A DNA stretch of 64,000 nt from Amycolatopsis jejuensis (GTDB lineage: Bacteria > Actinomycetota > Actinomycetes > Mycobacteriales > Pseudonocardiaceae). The position numbers and the translations under genes are program-made. The DNA lies in NCBI RefSeq assembly GCF_000717335.1, contig NZ_JNYZ01000050.1, positions 1 to 64,000 on the forward strand. Direction: 5' to 3'. Under the pieces are notes generated by a model. It did not search any database. It was not told the origin of the DNA and saw only the letters and a program-made list of their open reading frames with translations. Positions 41,318 to 51,502 of the stretch are shown piece after piece; position 1 is the stretch's first letter, and every line of letters starts with the position of its first letter.

Positions 41318-42927
41318 CTTGTCTCTCCTTCCGAAAAACCGTAATGCGGATCAGCCGCAACATCGATGTCCAGCAGCAGCGGGCTTTCCCGCGCAGCCAG
41401 CTCCGGGAGAACCTCTTCACACACCCGCACCAATTCGCCGTACGAGGTGATCCGCCGGGAAGGGCAACCGAATCCGGCGGCAATGGTGGACAGCCGCAGC
41501 TCACCGAATCCCGGCCACGGCGCCTTCCCTCGGCCCGAGCTTTCCACCAGACGGTCCATGATTGCGTACCCGCCATTGGAAAGCACCACGAACAACACGC
41601 CTGCCTGATAATGTGCCGCGCTCCACAATCCCTGAATGCCATACACCGACGAACCGTCGCCGAGGACCGCAATCACCGGCCGCTGCGGAGCGCCCAGCTT
41701 CACCCCGACCGCGGCGGGGAGCCCGAAGCCCAACCCACCCGCGGCCGCACTCAAGAACCCCAGCGGCGCTTTCGCCGGTATCCGGCAATGCAGCTCCGGA
41801 CGGCTCGACGGCGTCTCTTCCACCAGCACCGCGTCGGACGGCAGCAGCCGGGCCAGCAGGTCGAAGACGTGCGCAGGCCGCATCGGCTCGTCAGCACTCG
41901 GCAACTCCGCCGGGGCAACCCTGGCCGGAGCCGCCCACTGAGCCGAGGGCGAGGGCAGCCGCGCAGCTACCCCCGAGCACACCGCCCCGGGGTCGGCAAT
42001 CACCGACAGGTCCGCCACACTCCGGTGCGCCTCGTCCGGATACTGCGTCACCTGCACCACGAACGCGCCGTCCGGCACCAGATCCCCGGCCTCCCGCGGG
42101 TACTGGCGAAACACCGGGGCGCCGACGGCCAGCACCAAATCGTGCCCAGCCAGCACGGCCCGCAACGCCACCCGCCCGGGTGGCAGATGCCCGGCGAACG
42201 CCGGATGGTCCTGCGGGAACCCGGCCCGCGCGCCGAACGGCTCCTGCCACACCGGCCCGCCCAGCTTCTCGGCGAGTTCGGTCACCGCTTCCCAGGCATC
42301 GTCCGCACCGGCGCCCGTGACGAGCACCGGATGCTGCGCCGACCCGGCCAGCGACGCCAGCCGGTCGAGCACGGCCGGGTCGACCGCCGCCGGGCGCACG
42401 ACGGAAAGGGGCGCAGCATGACGCGTCACCTCGGCCGGGGCATCCCAGTCGTCCATCGGTACGACCACCAGTGCCGGGCCGCCCGCCGTCACCGCCTCGT
42501 GGTGTGCCCGGGCCACCGCGCCGGGGACCTCCTGCGGTCGCGCGGGCTGGTGCGTCCACACGGGATAGTCGCCGGCCAGACCTTCCAGCGACCCCGCGAG
42601 AAACGGGTCGTGCGCCAAGTGCCGCCGATCCTGCTGCCCGACGACAACCACGAGCGGCACCCGGTTCGCCCGCGCGGTCGCCAGCGCGCCGACGGCATTG
42701 CCGAGCCCGGCGGTCGTGTGCAGGCTCACCAATGCGGGCCGCCGCTGCGCAATCGCCCAGCCCGTGGCCATGCCGACCACCGCGCCCTCGTGCAAAGCCA
42801 GCCGGAAGGTGAGATCGTCGGGCAGCCCGGCCAGGAAAGAAATCTCCGTCGACCCGGGATTGCCGAAGAAATGAGTCATCCCTAGGCGGCGCACCACGTC
42901 GAAAACAGCGTCGCGAACAGTGGCCAC
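41314..42927 (-). CDS. Benzoylformate decarboxylase-like ThDP enzyme
   Basis: A 537-residue ThDP-dependent 2-oxoacid decarboxylase. Active-site residues align by number with Pseudomonas benzoylformate decarboxylase: Ser26 in GNPGSTE, Glu47 in LHEGAVVGMA and His70 in SLHTTAGLGNAVG. The cofactor motif GDGSSVYGIQGLWSAAHY is complete. The loop that carries His281 in that enzyme (FRYHQY) reads FRQYPR, so that second histidine is absent, hinting at a different substrate. GTG 42927 has AAAGGA upstream, 2 bp after the transporter stop. It would convert an arylglyoxylate to an aryl aldehyde for the dehydrogenase two genes upstream. Confidence 0.87.
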   Translation of the reverse strand: MATVRDAVFDVVRRLGMTHFFGNPGSTEISFLAGLPDDLTFRLALHEGAVVGMATGWAIAQRRPALVSLHTTAGLGNAVGALATARANRVPLVVVVGQQDRRHLAHDPFLAGSLEGLAGDYPVWTHQPARPQEVPGAVARAHHEAVTAGGPALVVVPMDDWDAPAEVTRHAAPLSVVRPAAVDPAVLDRLASLAGSAQHPVLVTGAGADDAWEAVTELAEKLGGPVWQEPFGARAGFPQDHPAFAGHLPPGRVALRAVLAGHDLVLAVGAPVFRQYPREAGDLVPDGAFVVQVTQYPDEAHRSVADLSVIADPGAVCSGVAARLPSPSAQWAAPARVAPAELPSADEPMRPAHVFDLLARLLPSDAVLVEETPSSRPELHCRIPAKAPLGFLSAAAGGLGFGLPAAVGVKLGAPQRPVIAVLGDGSSVYGIQGLWSAAHYQAGVLFVVLSNGGYAIMDRLVESSGRGKAPWPGFGELRLSTIAAGFGCPSRRITSYGELVRVCEEVLPELAARESPLLLDIDVAADPHYGFSEGETR

Positions 42928-42929
42928 GG

Positions 42930-44147
42930 TCAGTCCTTTACGGTCGCAGAAACGGAAGGCACGGCAATCACCAAAGCCGCGGCGAGAATTGCCGGGAAGG
43001 CGAAGGCGTAGAAGTTCCACTGTGGACTCAGCAATCCGGTCTGCACCGCGGTCACGATCAAGCCGCCCAGTGCCGGGCCGAGGATCGCGCCCACCCGCCC
43101 GACCGCCAGCGCCCAGCCGAGCGCCGTCGCCCGCGCCGCCGGTGGGTAGTACCCGCCGACGAACGCGTTGACCAGGGTTTGACTGTTCGCCCCGAACCCC
43201 GCCACCGCGGCCAGGATCAGCAACAACACCGGCGACGGATGCGCGGCGAAAAGCACCACCGAACCTGCCGCGACCACGAACGCGCCGACCAGCACGGTAC
43301 GCTCGCCGACCCGGTCGGCCAGCGCGGCCGCACCGATCACACCGATTACCGCGCCGACGTTGAAGACGAGCAGGAAGGTCAGCGACGAAGCCATCGAATA
43401 GCCCGAACGCCGCATCAGTTCGGGCAGCCAGGTATTGAGGCCGTATACGAGCAGCAATCCGAGCAAGGACATGAGCCAGAACAACAGCGTCGCGACCAGA
43501 TACCGGCGGGTGAACAACAGCCGGATCGACTCGAACCGCTTGGTTCGGACCTCTCGGGCGGACAGGAATGCTTTCGATTCCGGCAACAGCCAATAAGCCA
43601 GCGGCAGAATCAGCACGAGCGGTGCGGCACCGAAGAAGAACATGATCCGGAATCCGCCCACCGGCAATGCGACGAGCGCGAGCAACGCCGCCAGCACACC
43701 CCCGGCGGAATAGCCGGAAAACATGATCGCGTTGTACAGCTGACGCCGTCCGGGCGGCGCGTGCTCGATCGTCAGCGCAATGGCCGTCGGCACCACCCCG
43801 CCGAGCCCGAGACCGGTGACGAAGCGCAGGATGCCGAAGGTCAGCGGGTCCGGCGCGAGCCCGGTGAGCGGCATCGCCACGGAGAACCAGACGAGGCACA
43901 GCAGCATGATCCGGCGGCGGCCGGCGAGGTCGGTGAGCGTGCCCACGACGAGTGCGCCGATCAGCATGCCGACCAGCGCGAGGCTGCCGATCCGGCCGAT
44001 TTCCGCGGCATTCAGGTGCCACGGTTCGTAATGCAGCAGACTCGGCACGACGGCGCCGAAGGTGATCAGATCATAGCCGTCGAAAATCACGGTCGCGCAG
44101 CAGATCGCAAGGACCCATCGCGCGGATCGGGCTTCCGGGAACGCCAT
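42930..44147 (-). CDS. Aromatic acid:H+ symporter (AAHS-type MFS)
   Basis: A 405-residue transporter of the AAHS family (PcaK, BenK, VanK): FDGYDLITFGAVVPSLL in helix 1 with the essential Asp, GTLTDLAGRRRIM in the first cytoplasmic loop, and RFVTGLGLGGVVPTAIAL in helix 4. It lies between the aldehyde dehydrogenase (22 bp upstream) and the ThDP enzyme (2 bp downstream). It most likely imports the aromatic acid that starts the pathway. Confidence 0.92.
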   Translation of the reverse strand: MAFPEARSARWVLAICCATVIFDGYDLITFGAVVPSLLHYEPWHLNAAEIGRIGSLALVGMLIGALVVGTLTDLAGRRRIMLLCLVWFSVAMPLTGLAPDPLTFGILRFVTGLGLGGVVPTAIALTIEHAPPGRRQLYNAIMFSGYSAGGVLAALLALVALPVGGFRIMFFFGAAPLVLILPLAYWLLPESKAFLSAREVRTKRFESIRLLFTRRYLVATLLFWLMSLLGLLLVYGLNTWLPELMRRSGYSMASSLTFLLVFNVGAVIGVIGAAALADRVGERTVLVGAFVVAAGSVVLFAAHPSPVLLLILAAVAGFGANSQTLVNAFVGGYYPPAARATALGWALAVGRVGAILGPALGGLIVTAVQTGLLSPQWNFYAFAFPAILAAALVIAVPSVSATVKD

Positions 44148-44169
44148 TGTTCACTCCTGGGACGAAAGG

Positions 44170-45645
44170 TCAGAACGGATAGGCACGCGGCCCGGTCTGC
44201 ACGGTGATCCACCGCAGTTCGGTGAATTCCTCCAGTGCCGCCCGGGATCCGAACCGGCCCCAGCCGCTCGCGCCGACACCGCCGAAGGGCATCTGCGGTT
44301 CATCGTGGACAGTCGCGCCGTTCAGATGGCAGATCCCCGACCGGATCCGCCGGGCGAGCGCCAGCGCCGCCGCGGTGTCCCGGCTGAAAATCGCCGCCGA
44401 CAACCCGTATTCGGTGTCATTGGCAATTTCCACCGCGTCGTCGGCACCGTCCGCGGAAATGATCGACACCACCGGACCGAACGATTCCTCGCGATAGATC
44501 CGCATGTCCGGCGTCACTCCCTTGAGGACGGTCGGCCGGACGTAAAGCCCTTCTGCAGTACCGCCCGTGAGGACCTCCGCACCACGCGCCCGGGCGTCGT
44601 CGATCAACGCGAGCACGGTGTCGCGCGCGGCAGCGTGCACCATTGGCCCGATCTGCGTGGCCGGATCGTCCGGCGAACCCACGACCAGCGCCGCGACCCG
44701 GGAACTCACCCGCGCCGCCAGGTCGTCCACAATGGAGCGATCGGCGACGATTCGTTCCGTGGACATGCAGACCTGGCCCTGGTTGAGGAACCCGCCGAAC
44801 ACCGCCGCCTCCGCAGCCGCATCCAGGTCCGCGTCGGCAAGGACCAGCAACGGTGCCTTCCCGCCCAGTTCGAGCACTGGCCGCGTGAGATGCCGCCCGG
44901 CCAGCTCGGCGATGACGCGCCCGACCCGGGTCGACCCGGTGAAGTTCACCCGGGTCACCGCCGGATGCGCGATCAGCGCCTCGACCACCGCGGGCGCGTC
45001 TTCCGGAGCGTTGCTGATCAGGTTCACCGCGCCGTCCGGAGCACCGGCGAGATGCAGGATCTCGATGATCGCGGCCTGAGTGCACGGCACCTGTTCGGAC
45101 GCCTTCAGCACCACGGTGTTCCCGTACGCCAGCGGCATCGCGATGGCCCGCACGCCGAGGATCAGCGGCGCATTCCACGGCGCGATCCCGGCGACCACCC
45201 CGGCCGGTTCACGCACAGCCAGCGCGGTGAGCCCGGGCACGTCCGACGGGATCACCTCACCCACCGCGGAGTACGCCTGCGCGGCCGCCTCCGCCAGCAT
45301 GCCCTGCGCCACGGACACGTTGAACTCGCACCACGGCCGCGCCGCGCCCATTTCCAGCCGCATCAAAGCCGCGAGTTCCCCGGCCCGTTCGGCGAAAAGC
45401 GACGAAGCCCGCTGCAGCACTCCCCGCCGCCGCGCCGGTGGCCACCCGGCCCACGTCTCCAGCGCGCGTCCGGCCGCTTCGGCCGCCAGCCGCACGTCAC
45501 CGGGCGACGCTGCCGCGACCTCGGCGATCGGCTCGCCGGTCAGGGCGGACCTGGTGACGATCGTGCGACCGGGCGAGGCCGCGGTCCACCGGCCGCCGAT
45601 GAACAGCTCGCTCCGGCGAGCGGGCTTCTCGTCGAGGTTGGTCAC
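44170..45645 (-). CDS. Aromatic aldehyde dehydrogenase
   Basis: A 491-residue NAD(P)-dependent aldehyde dehydrogenase. Catalytic glutamate and cysteine are in LELGGKAPLLV and NQGQVCMSTERIV; the latter is typical of vanillin, salicylaldehyde and benzaldehyde dehydrogenases. GTG 45645 has AGAAGGAG at ideal spacing. A 15-bp operator copy lies 63 bp upstream, so this is the first gene of a separate regulated unit (aldehyde dehydrogenase, transporter, ThDP enzyme, SnoaL-like, amidohydrolase). It oxidises the aryl aldehyde from the ThDP enzyme to the aryl acid. Confidence 0.92.
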   Translation of the reverse strand: MTNLDEKPARRSELFIGGRWTAASPGRTIVTRSALTGEPIAEVAAASPGDVRLAAEAAGRALETWAGWPPARRRGVLQRASSLFAERAGELAALMRLEMGAARPWCEFNVSVAQGMLAEAAAQAYSAVGEVIPSDVPGLTALAVREPAGVVAGIAPWNAPLILGVRAIAMPLAYGNTVVLKASEQVPCTQAAIIEILHLAGAPDGAVNLISNAPEDAPAVVEALIAHPAVTRVNFTGSTRVGRVIAELAGRHLTRPVLELGGKAPLLVLADADLDAAAEAAVFGGFLNQGQVCMSTERIVADRSIVDDLAARVSSRVAALVVGSPDDPATQIGPMVHAAARDTVLALIDDARARGAEVLTGGTAEGLYVRPTVLKGVTPDMRIYREESFGPVVSIISADGADDAVEIANDTEYGLSAAIFSRDTAAALALARRIRSGICHLNGATVHDEPQMPFGGVGASGWGRFGSRAALEEFTELRWITVQTGPRAYPF

Positions 45646-45708
45646 CGATTCTCCTTCTGGGACAGGACTTCGAGTCTGTGCCGCGACGCGGGTGCCCACA
45701 ACGGCATC

Positions 45709-45723
45709 GTTCATTGAGCGGAC
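45709..45723 (+). promoter_or_regulatory. IclR-type operator A
   Basis: GTTCATTGAGCGGAC, matching the consensus GTYCATTGARCGRAC at all 15 positions. It overlaps the stop codon of the flavin monooxygenase gene and lies 64 bp upstream of the aldehyde dehydrogenase start. The GTYC/GRAC ends form an inverted repeat. Probably bound by the IclR protein at 47044. Confidence 0.7.
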
Positions 45724-46910
45724 AGAAACCGGCTCTCGTCCGGGTCGTAGTCGTAGATCCAGCCGTTCGCGACCAGCGGGTCGTGCTCGGCGAACTCCCG
45801 GTCGCGCGCCTGCTGGCCGGGACCGTCGGGCAGGTGGTTCAGGTGCGCCCGCCCGTGGCTCACCTCCTGCAGCCGCGTTGTCCGCGGTACCCGCAGTTCC
45901 TCGTACCTCCGCAGCGCCCGCACCGGATCGCCGGGATCGTCTGCCAGGCACCGGGCGACCACGGCCGCGTCCTCGATCGCCTGCGCGGCGCCTTGCGCGA
46001 AGAACGGGAACATCGGATGGGCAGCGTCGCCCAGCAACGTCACCGGCCCGCGCGACCAGTTCGGAAGGGGGGCCCGGTCGAGAAGCGCCCACCGGCCGGG
46101 CGTTTCCGCTGCCCGGATCAGGTCGACCAGCCGGGGGTCCCAGCCGTCGAACTCCCGCAGGAATTCCTCGACACTCGCCCGCGCCGTCCACGACTCCACC
46201 GATTCGTCCCCCGCGGGTGCGAAGGCGACCAGATTCACGTACCGACCGGCGGAAATGGGATAGTGCACGAGGTGATGCCCGGGGCCGAGCCACAGCGTCT
46301 GCGCCCGGCGCCGCGCGAACGCGGGCGCGTCCCCGGCCGGTACCAATGCCCGGAACGCGCACAGTCCAGAGTAGACAGCCGCCTGTGGTTCGGTGATCGT
46401 CCCGCGGACCACCGAATGGACGCCGTCCGCGCCGATGACGACGTCCGCCTCCACCACGTCGCCGTCCGCGAATCGCAGCAACGGCCGTCCTTTTCGTTCC
46501 TCGAGGGCGATACACCGCTTGCCCAGCCGGATCGTCGGGACCGCATTTTCCAGCGCAGCAAGGAGATCAGCGCGATGGACGGTGTACGTGTGCTCGCCGT
46601 AGAGCCGCTCGCACGACGATTCCAGGTCCTCCGCCGACAGGATCGAGCCGTCCCGCCAGCGGCGGAACTCCCACCCGACCTCCAGCCGGACTGCCTGGCG
46701 CAGCAAGGGTTCCAGCACTCCGAGACGGCGGAGGAGACGCGCGGCGTTGGGGGCCACCACCAGTCCAGCGCCGACCTCGGTCAGCTGCCCGGCCTGCTCG
46801 TAGACGGTGGCCGCCAGCCCCGCGCGGTGCAGCGCGGCCGCGGTGGCGAGGCCGCCGATCCCGGCGCCGAGGATCGCGATCTCCGGGGTACTGCGCTTCG
46901 GTGCCAGCAT
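45711..46910 (-). CDS. Salicylate-hydroxylase-like flavin monooxygenase
   Basis: A 399-residue class A flavoprotein monooxygenase. Motifs: ILGAGIGGLATAAAL (FAD, residues 13-27), VVIGADGVHSVVRG (NADPH/FAD) and TLLGDAAHPMFPFFAQG (FAD). It resembles salicylate 1-hydroxylase and 6-hydroxynicotinate 3-monooxygenase, which decarboxylate while hydroxylating. With hydroxyquinol dioxygenase next door, it probably converts a hydroxybenzoate to a polyhydroxybenzene. ATG 46910 has GAGAGGAC upstream. It is divergent from the IclR gene; operator B lies in the gap. Confidence 0.9.
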   Translation of the reverse strand: MLAPKRSTPEIAILGAGIGGLATAAALHRAGLAATVYEQAGQLTEVGAGLVVAPNAARLLRRLGVLEPLLRQAVRLEVGWEFRRWRDGSILSAEDLESSCERLYGEHTYTVHRADLLAALENAVPTIRLGKRCIALEERKGRPLLRFADGDVVEADVVIGADGVHSVVRGTITEPQAAVYSGLCAFRALVPAGDAPAFARRRAQTLWLGPGHHLVHYPISAGRYVNLVAFAPAGDESVESWTARASVEEFLREFDGWDPRLVDLIRAAETPGRWALLDRAPLPNWSRGPVTLLGDAAHPMFPFFAQGAAQAIEDAAVVARCLADDPGDPVRALRRYEELRVPRTTRLQEVSHGRAHLNHLPDGPGQQARDREFAEHDPLVANGWIYDYDPDESRFLSAQ

Positions 46911-46988
46911 GTCCTCTCGACTCCCGCCGTCGTTCGTTCCGTGTGCTGCGTCATGCTGCCCCGGCGCGACCCGCGGAAGGTCCGCACT

Positions 46989-47003
46989 GGCCGTCCAATG
47001 AAC
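46989..47003 (-). promoter_or_regulatory. IclR-type operator B
   Basis: On the minus strand GTTCATTGGACGGCC, matching the consensus GTYCATTGARCGRAC at 13 of 15 positions. It lies in the 133-bp gap between the divergent flavin monooxygenase and IclR genes, where it could control both. Confidence 0.6.
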
Positions 47004-47043
47004 ATCGGAGCTACCCTCGGCAGCGACGAAAAGGGAGTCGACG

Positions 47044-47820
47044 ATGCCCCGCACGAGCGAACCCGGCCGGAGCGTGAGCTCCCGGCTGCTGGAAGTCCTG
47101 TTCGCCTTCCAGCCCGAGCAGAACGCGTTGAGCCTGGCCGATCTGGTACGCCGCACCGGGCTTCCGCACGCGACGGTGCGCCGGCTGGCCATCGAGCTCA
47201 CCGAGGCGGGTGCGCTGGCCCGGCAGCACGACGGCCGGTTCACCATCGGGCTGCGGCTGTGGCAGCTCGGCACCCTCGCGCCGCTCACCGAGGAGCTGCG
47301 GAGCAAGGCGCAGCCGTTCATGGAGGACCTCTACACCGCACTGCGCCAGCACGTTCAGCTCGCCGTTCTCGAAGGCACCGACGCCGTGGTCATCGAGCGG
47401 CTTTCCGGCCCCACCGCGCCGGAACTCGTCTCCCAGGTCGGCGGACGCCTGCCCCTGCACTGCTCCGGTGTCGGCAAGGTACTGCTCGCGCACGGCGGCA
47501 GCGAGCTGATCGACCAGGTGCTGTCCGGACGCCTGGTCCGGCACACCGCGCGCACCGTCGTCGACCCGAAAACCCTGCGCGATCAGCTCGCCGAATGCCG
47601 CCGCACCGGCACCGCGGACGTCCGGGGCGAGCTCACCGAGACCGCCGACTCGATCGCGACCCGGATCGTCGACGGTTCCGGCACCGTGGTGGCCGCGCTG
47701 TCGGTCGTCGTGCGCACCGGTTCGGTGAAACGCCAGGCCGCGCTGCCGTCGCTCATCGCGAGCGGTCTCGGCATTTCCCGGCTGCTCGGCTGGCGGCCGG
47801 GGACCAAGGTGGTCCATTGA
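47044..47820 (+). CDS. IclR-family regulator of the aromatic cluster
   Basis: A 258-residue regulator: winged helix at about 12-70 (LSLADLVRRTGLPHATVRRLAIELTEAG) and effector domain from about 85 (HVQLAVLEGTDAVVIERLSG; LPLHCSGVGKVLLAHGG). AAAGGGAG precedes the ATG. The gene is flanked by operator B upstream and operator C overlapping its stop codon, with operator A in the next transcription unit. It is therefore the probable controller of the whole 39.7-53.7 kb aromatic regulon, likely with an aromatic acid or ring-fission product as ligand. Confidence 0.93.
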   Translation: MPRTSEPGRSVSSRLLEVLFAFQPEQNALSLADLVRRTGLPHATVRRLAIELTEAGALARQHDGRFTIGLRLWQLGTLAPLTEELRSKAQPFMEDLYTALRQHVQLAVLEGTDAVVIERLSGPTAPELVSQVGGRLPLHCSGVGKVLLAHGGSELIDQVLSGRLVRHTARTVVDPKTLRDQLAECRRTGTADVRGELTETADSIATRIVDGSGTVVAALSVVVRTGSVKRQAALPSLIASGLGISRLLGWRPGTKVVH

Positions 47821-47826
47821 ACGAAC
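47812..47826 (+). promoter_or_regulatory. IclR-type operator C
   Basis: GTCCATTGAACGAAC, matching the consensus GTYCATTGARCGRAC exactly. It overlaps the IclR stop codon and lies 44 bp upstream of the dioxygenase start, a suitable place to control the dioxygenase-reductase pair. Confidence 0.7.
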
Positions 47827-47869
47827 ATCCGGCGCATCACTTTACCGGGAACGCCGACAATCGGCGACC

Positions 47870-48739
47870 ATGGCCGATCACGAACTGTTCACCGAGAACC
47901 GCTCCGCCGAGGTGGTCGCGGCAAGCTTCGCCGACACCCCGGACACCCGGCTCCGCGGGATCCTGACGTCACTGGTGCGGCACCTGCACGATTTCGTCAA
48001 GGACGTCGAGCTGACCACGGACGAATGGGCGGCAGCGATCGGCTTCCTCACCGAAACCGGTCAGACCTGCACCGACACCCGCCAGGAGTTCATCCTGCTC
48101 TCCGATGTGCTCGGGGTGTCGATGCTTGTCGAAACGATCAACAACCGGGCGGGCGGCCAGTTCACCGAATCCACTGTCGAAGGCCCGTTCCACGTCGTCG
48201 ACTCACCGCCGCGGGAGCTCGGCGCCGACATCGCCGAGGACGGCAAAGGCACCCCGTGCCTCGTCACCGGCAGCGTGACCGGCCCGGACGGACAGCCGAT
48301 CCCCGGCGCGTCGGTCGACGTGTGGCAGGCCAACGACGAGGGCTTCTACGACGTCCAGCAGCCCGACGTGCAGCCGCTGCGGAACCTGCGCGGCCTCTTC
48401 ACCACCGACGACACCGGACAGTTCCGGTTCCGCTCGATCATCCCCCGCTACTACCCGATCCCGGCCGACGGCCCGGTCGGCCGCCTGCTCAAGGCGACCT
48501 CCCGGCACCCCAACCGGCCCGCGCACATCCACTTCGAGGTCTCCGCACCCGGGTATCGCACGGTGACCACGCACCTGTTCGTCGCGGACACTCCGTACCT
48601 CGATTCCGACGCGGTGTTCGGCGTGAAGTCCAGCCTGGTCCGCGAATTCCCGAGGGTGGACGACCCGGCGCGCGCCGCCGAGGCCGGGCTTCCCAATCCA
48701 TTTCGGACTGTCCACTTCGACGTCGTCCTCGGCAAATGA
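47870..48739 (+). CDS. Hydroxyquinol 1,2-dioxygenase
   Basis: A 289-residue intradiol dioxygenase. The non-heme Fe(III) ligands are visible as Tyr160 (DEGFYDVQ), Tyr195 (RYYPIPADG), His219 and His221 (RPAHIHFEV). An N-terminal helical dimerisation domain (about 1-100, with SVLETINNR-type sequence) precedes the catalytic barrel. Preference for hydroxyquinol over catechol is inferred from the overlapping maleylacetate reductase gene and family resemblance. The reaction opens hydroxyquinol to maleylacetate. Operator C is directly upstream. Confidence 0.92.
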   Translation: MADHELFTENRSAEVVAASFADTPDTRLRGILTSLVRHLHDFVKDVELTTDEWAAAIGFLTETGQTCTDTRQEFILLSDVLGVSMLVETINNRAGGQFTESTVEGPFHVVDSPPRELGADIAEDGKGTPCLVTGSVTGPDGQPIPGASVDVWQANDEGFYDVQQPDVQPLRNLRGLFTTDDTGQFRFRSIIPRYYPIPADGPVGRLLKATSRHPNRPAHIHFEVSAPGYRTVTTHLFVADTPYLDSDAVFGVKSSLVREFPRVDDPARAAEAGLPNPFRTVHFDVVLGK

Positions 48740-49800
48740 TCGCCCCCTTCACCTACCATGCCCCGCCGATGCGAGTCCACTTCGGACCCGGTGTCGTCGC
48801 AAGGCTGTCCGACGAGCTCACCGACCTCGGCCTCCGTCGTGCCCTGGTGCTCTGCTCCCTCGAACAAGTCCACACTGGACAGACGATTGCCCAGGCGCTG
48901 GGCGAACGTTCGGCCGGAGTACTGGCCGAGGCCCGCATGCACGTCCCGGTCGAAATCGCGCAGCTGGCCCGCGACCGCGCTGCCGAGCTCGGGGCCGACA
49001 GCTGCGTCGCGGTCGGCGGTGGGTCCGCCATCGGGCTGGGCAAAGCCATTGCGCTCAAGCACGATCTCCCGATACTTGCGGTCCCCACCACCTATGCCGG
49101 TTCCGAGATGACGCCGGTGTGGGGCCTCACCGAGGACGGCCGGAAGCGCACCGGCCGCGATCCACGGGTACGCCCGGTCAGCGTGCTCTACGACCCGGAA
49201 CTCACCCTCTCCCTCCCGATTCCGCTCTCCCTCACCAGCGGGTTCAACGCCGTCGCGCACGCCGTCGAAGCCCTCTACGCACCCGACCGGTCACCGATTG
49301 TCTCGCTGATGGCCGAAGAAGCCGCGCGCGCGATGATCGAAGCGCTACCCGAAGTGGCCGCAGACGGGTCCAATGTGGATGCTCGAAGCAAAGCCCTCTA
49401 CGCATCCTGGCTCTGCGGCGCCTGCCTCGGCGCGACCACGATGTCATTGCACCACAAGCTATGTCACGTCCTAGGCGGCACGCTGGGCCTTCCGCACGCG
49501 CCCACTCACGCGGTGGTGCTCCCGCATGTCCTTGCCTACAACCAGAAATCCGCGCCGGAGGCGATCCGAGCCCTGTCCCGGGCGTGGGAATGCAGCGATC
49601 CGGCCGGACGGCTCTGGGAAACCGCGGGCCTGCTCGGCCTGCCCCGTTCGCTCGGTGAACTCGGCATGGCGGAGTCCGATGTGGACCGCGTGACGGCGGA
49701 AGTGATTGCCGACCCGTACGCCAATCCGGCCCCGGTCACCCGAGATGGAGTGGAAGCACTGCTGCACGAAGCCTGGGCTGGACGTCCGCCGATCACCTGA
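48736..49800 (+). CDS. Maleylacetate reductase
   Basis: A 354-residue iron-alcohol-dehydrogenase-fold enzyme. It has the nucleotide motif VGGGSAIGLGKAIAL, TTYAGSEMTPVWGLTEDGRK, SGFNAVAHAVEALY and LHHKLCHVLGG/LPHAPTHAVVLPH metal-region histidines. It reduces maleylacetate to 3-oxoadipate with NADH or NADPH, joining the pathway to the beta-ketoadipate route. ATG overlaps the dioxygenase stop by 4 bp. The downstream thiolase and CoA-transferase steps are not in the window. Confidence 0.93.
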   Translation: MIAPFTYHAPPMRVHFGPGVVARLSDELTDLGLRRALVLCSLEQVHTGQTIAQALGERSAGVLAEARMHVPVEIAQLARDRAAELGADSCVAVGGGSAIGLGKAIALKHDLPILAVPTTYAGSEMTPVWGLTEDGRKRTGRDPRVRPVSVLYDPELTLSLPIPLSLTSGFNAVAHAVEALYAPDRSPIVSLMAEEAARAMIEALPEVAADGSNVDARSKALYASWLCGACLGATTMSLHHKLCHVLGGTLGLPHAPTHAVVLPHVLAYNQKSAPEAIRALSRAWECSDPAGRLWETAGLLGLPRSLGELGMAESDVDRVTAEVIADPYANPAPVTRDGVEALLHEAWAGRPPIT

Positions 49801-49865
49801 TCGCGCGCTGCGGGTTCCCGGCCGTTCCGCAATGGACACGGCCCCGAATCGAAAACGCACGGTCC

Positions 49866-49880
49866 ATCCATTGAACACCT
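49866..49880 (+). promoter_or_regulatory. Partial IclR-type operator D
   Basis: ATCCATTGAACACCT shares the 10-bp core TCCATTGAAC with operator C but not the 3' half (10 of 15 consensus positions). It lies 105 bp upstream of the second flavin monooxygenase gene, in the 184-bp gap after the reductase gene. A weak site for the same IclR protein is plausible. Confidence 0.4.
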
Positions 49881-49984
49881 CGGTTGAGGGCCCCACCGGC
49901 AACCAGCATTCTTCTCCGCGACGGTCAGGTGACCGTCGCGGACACCTGACCGCTCTCCGGCATCTTCACCGTGGAGGACAGCCC

Positions 49985-51501
<1,517 letters not shown>

Positions 51502-51502
<1 letters not shown>

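Noticed and set aside
45711..45723. Terminator at the flavin monooxygenase gene end
   Set aside because: The short inverted repeat there matches the IclR operator consensus found at two other control points, a better explanation.
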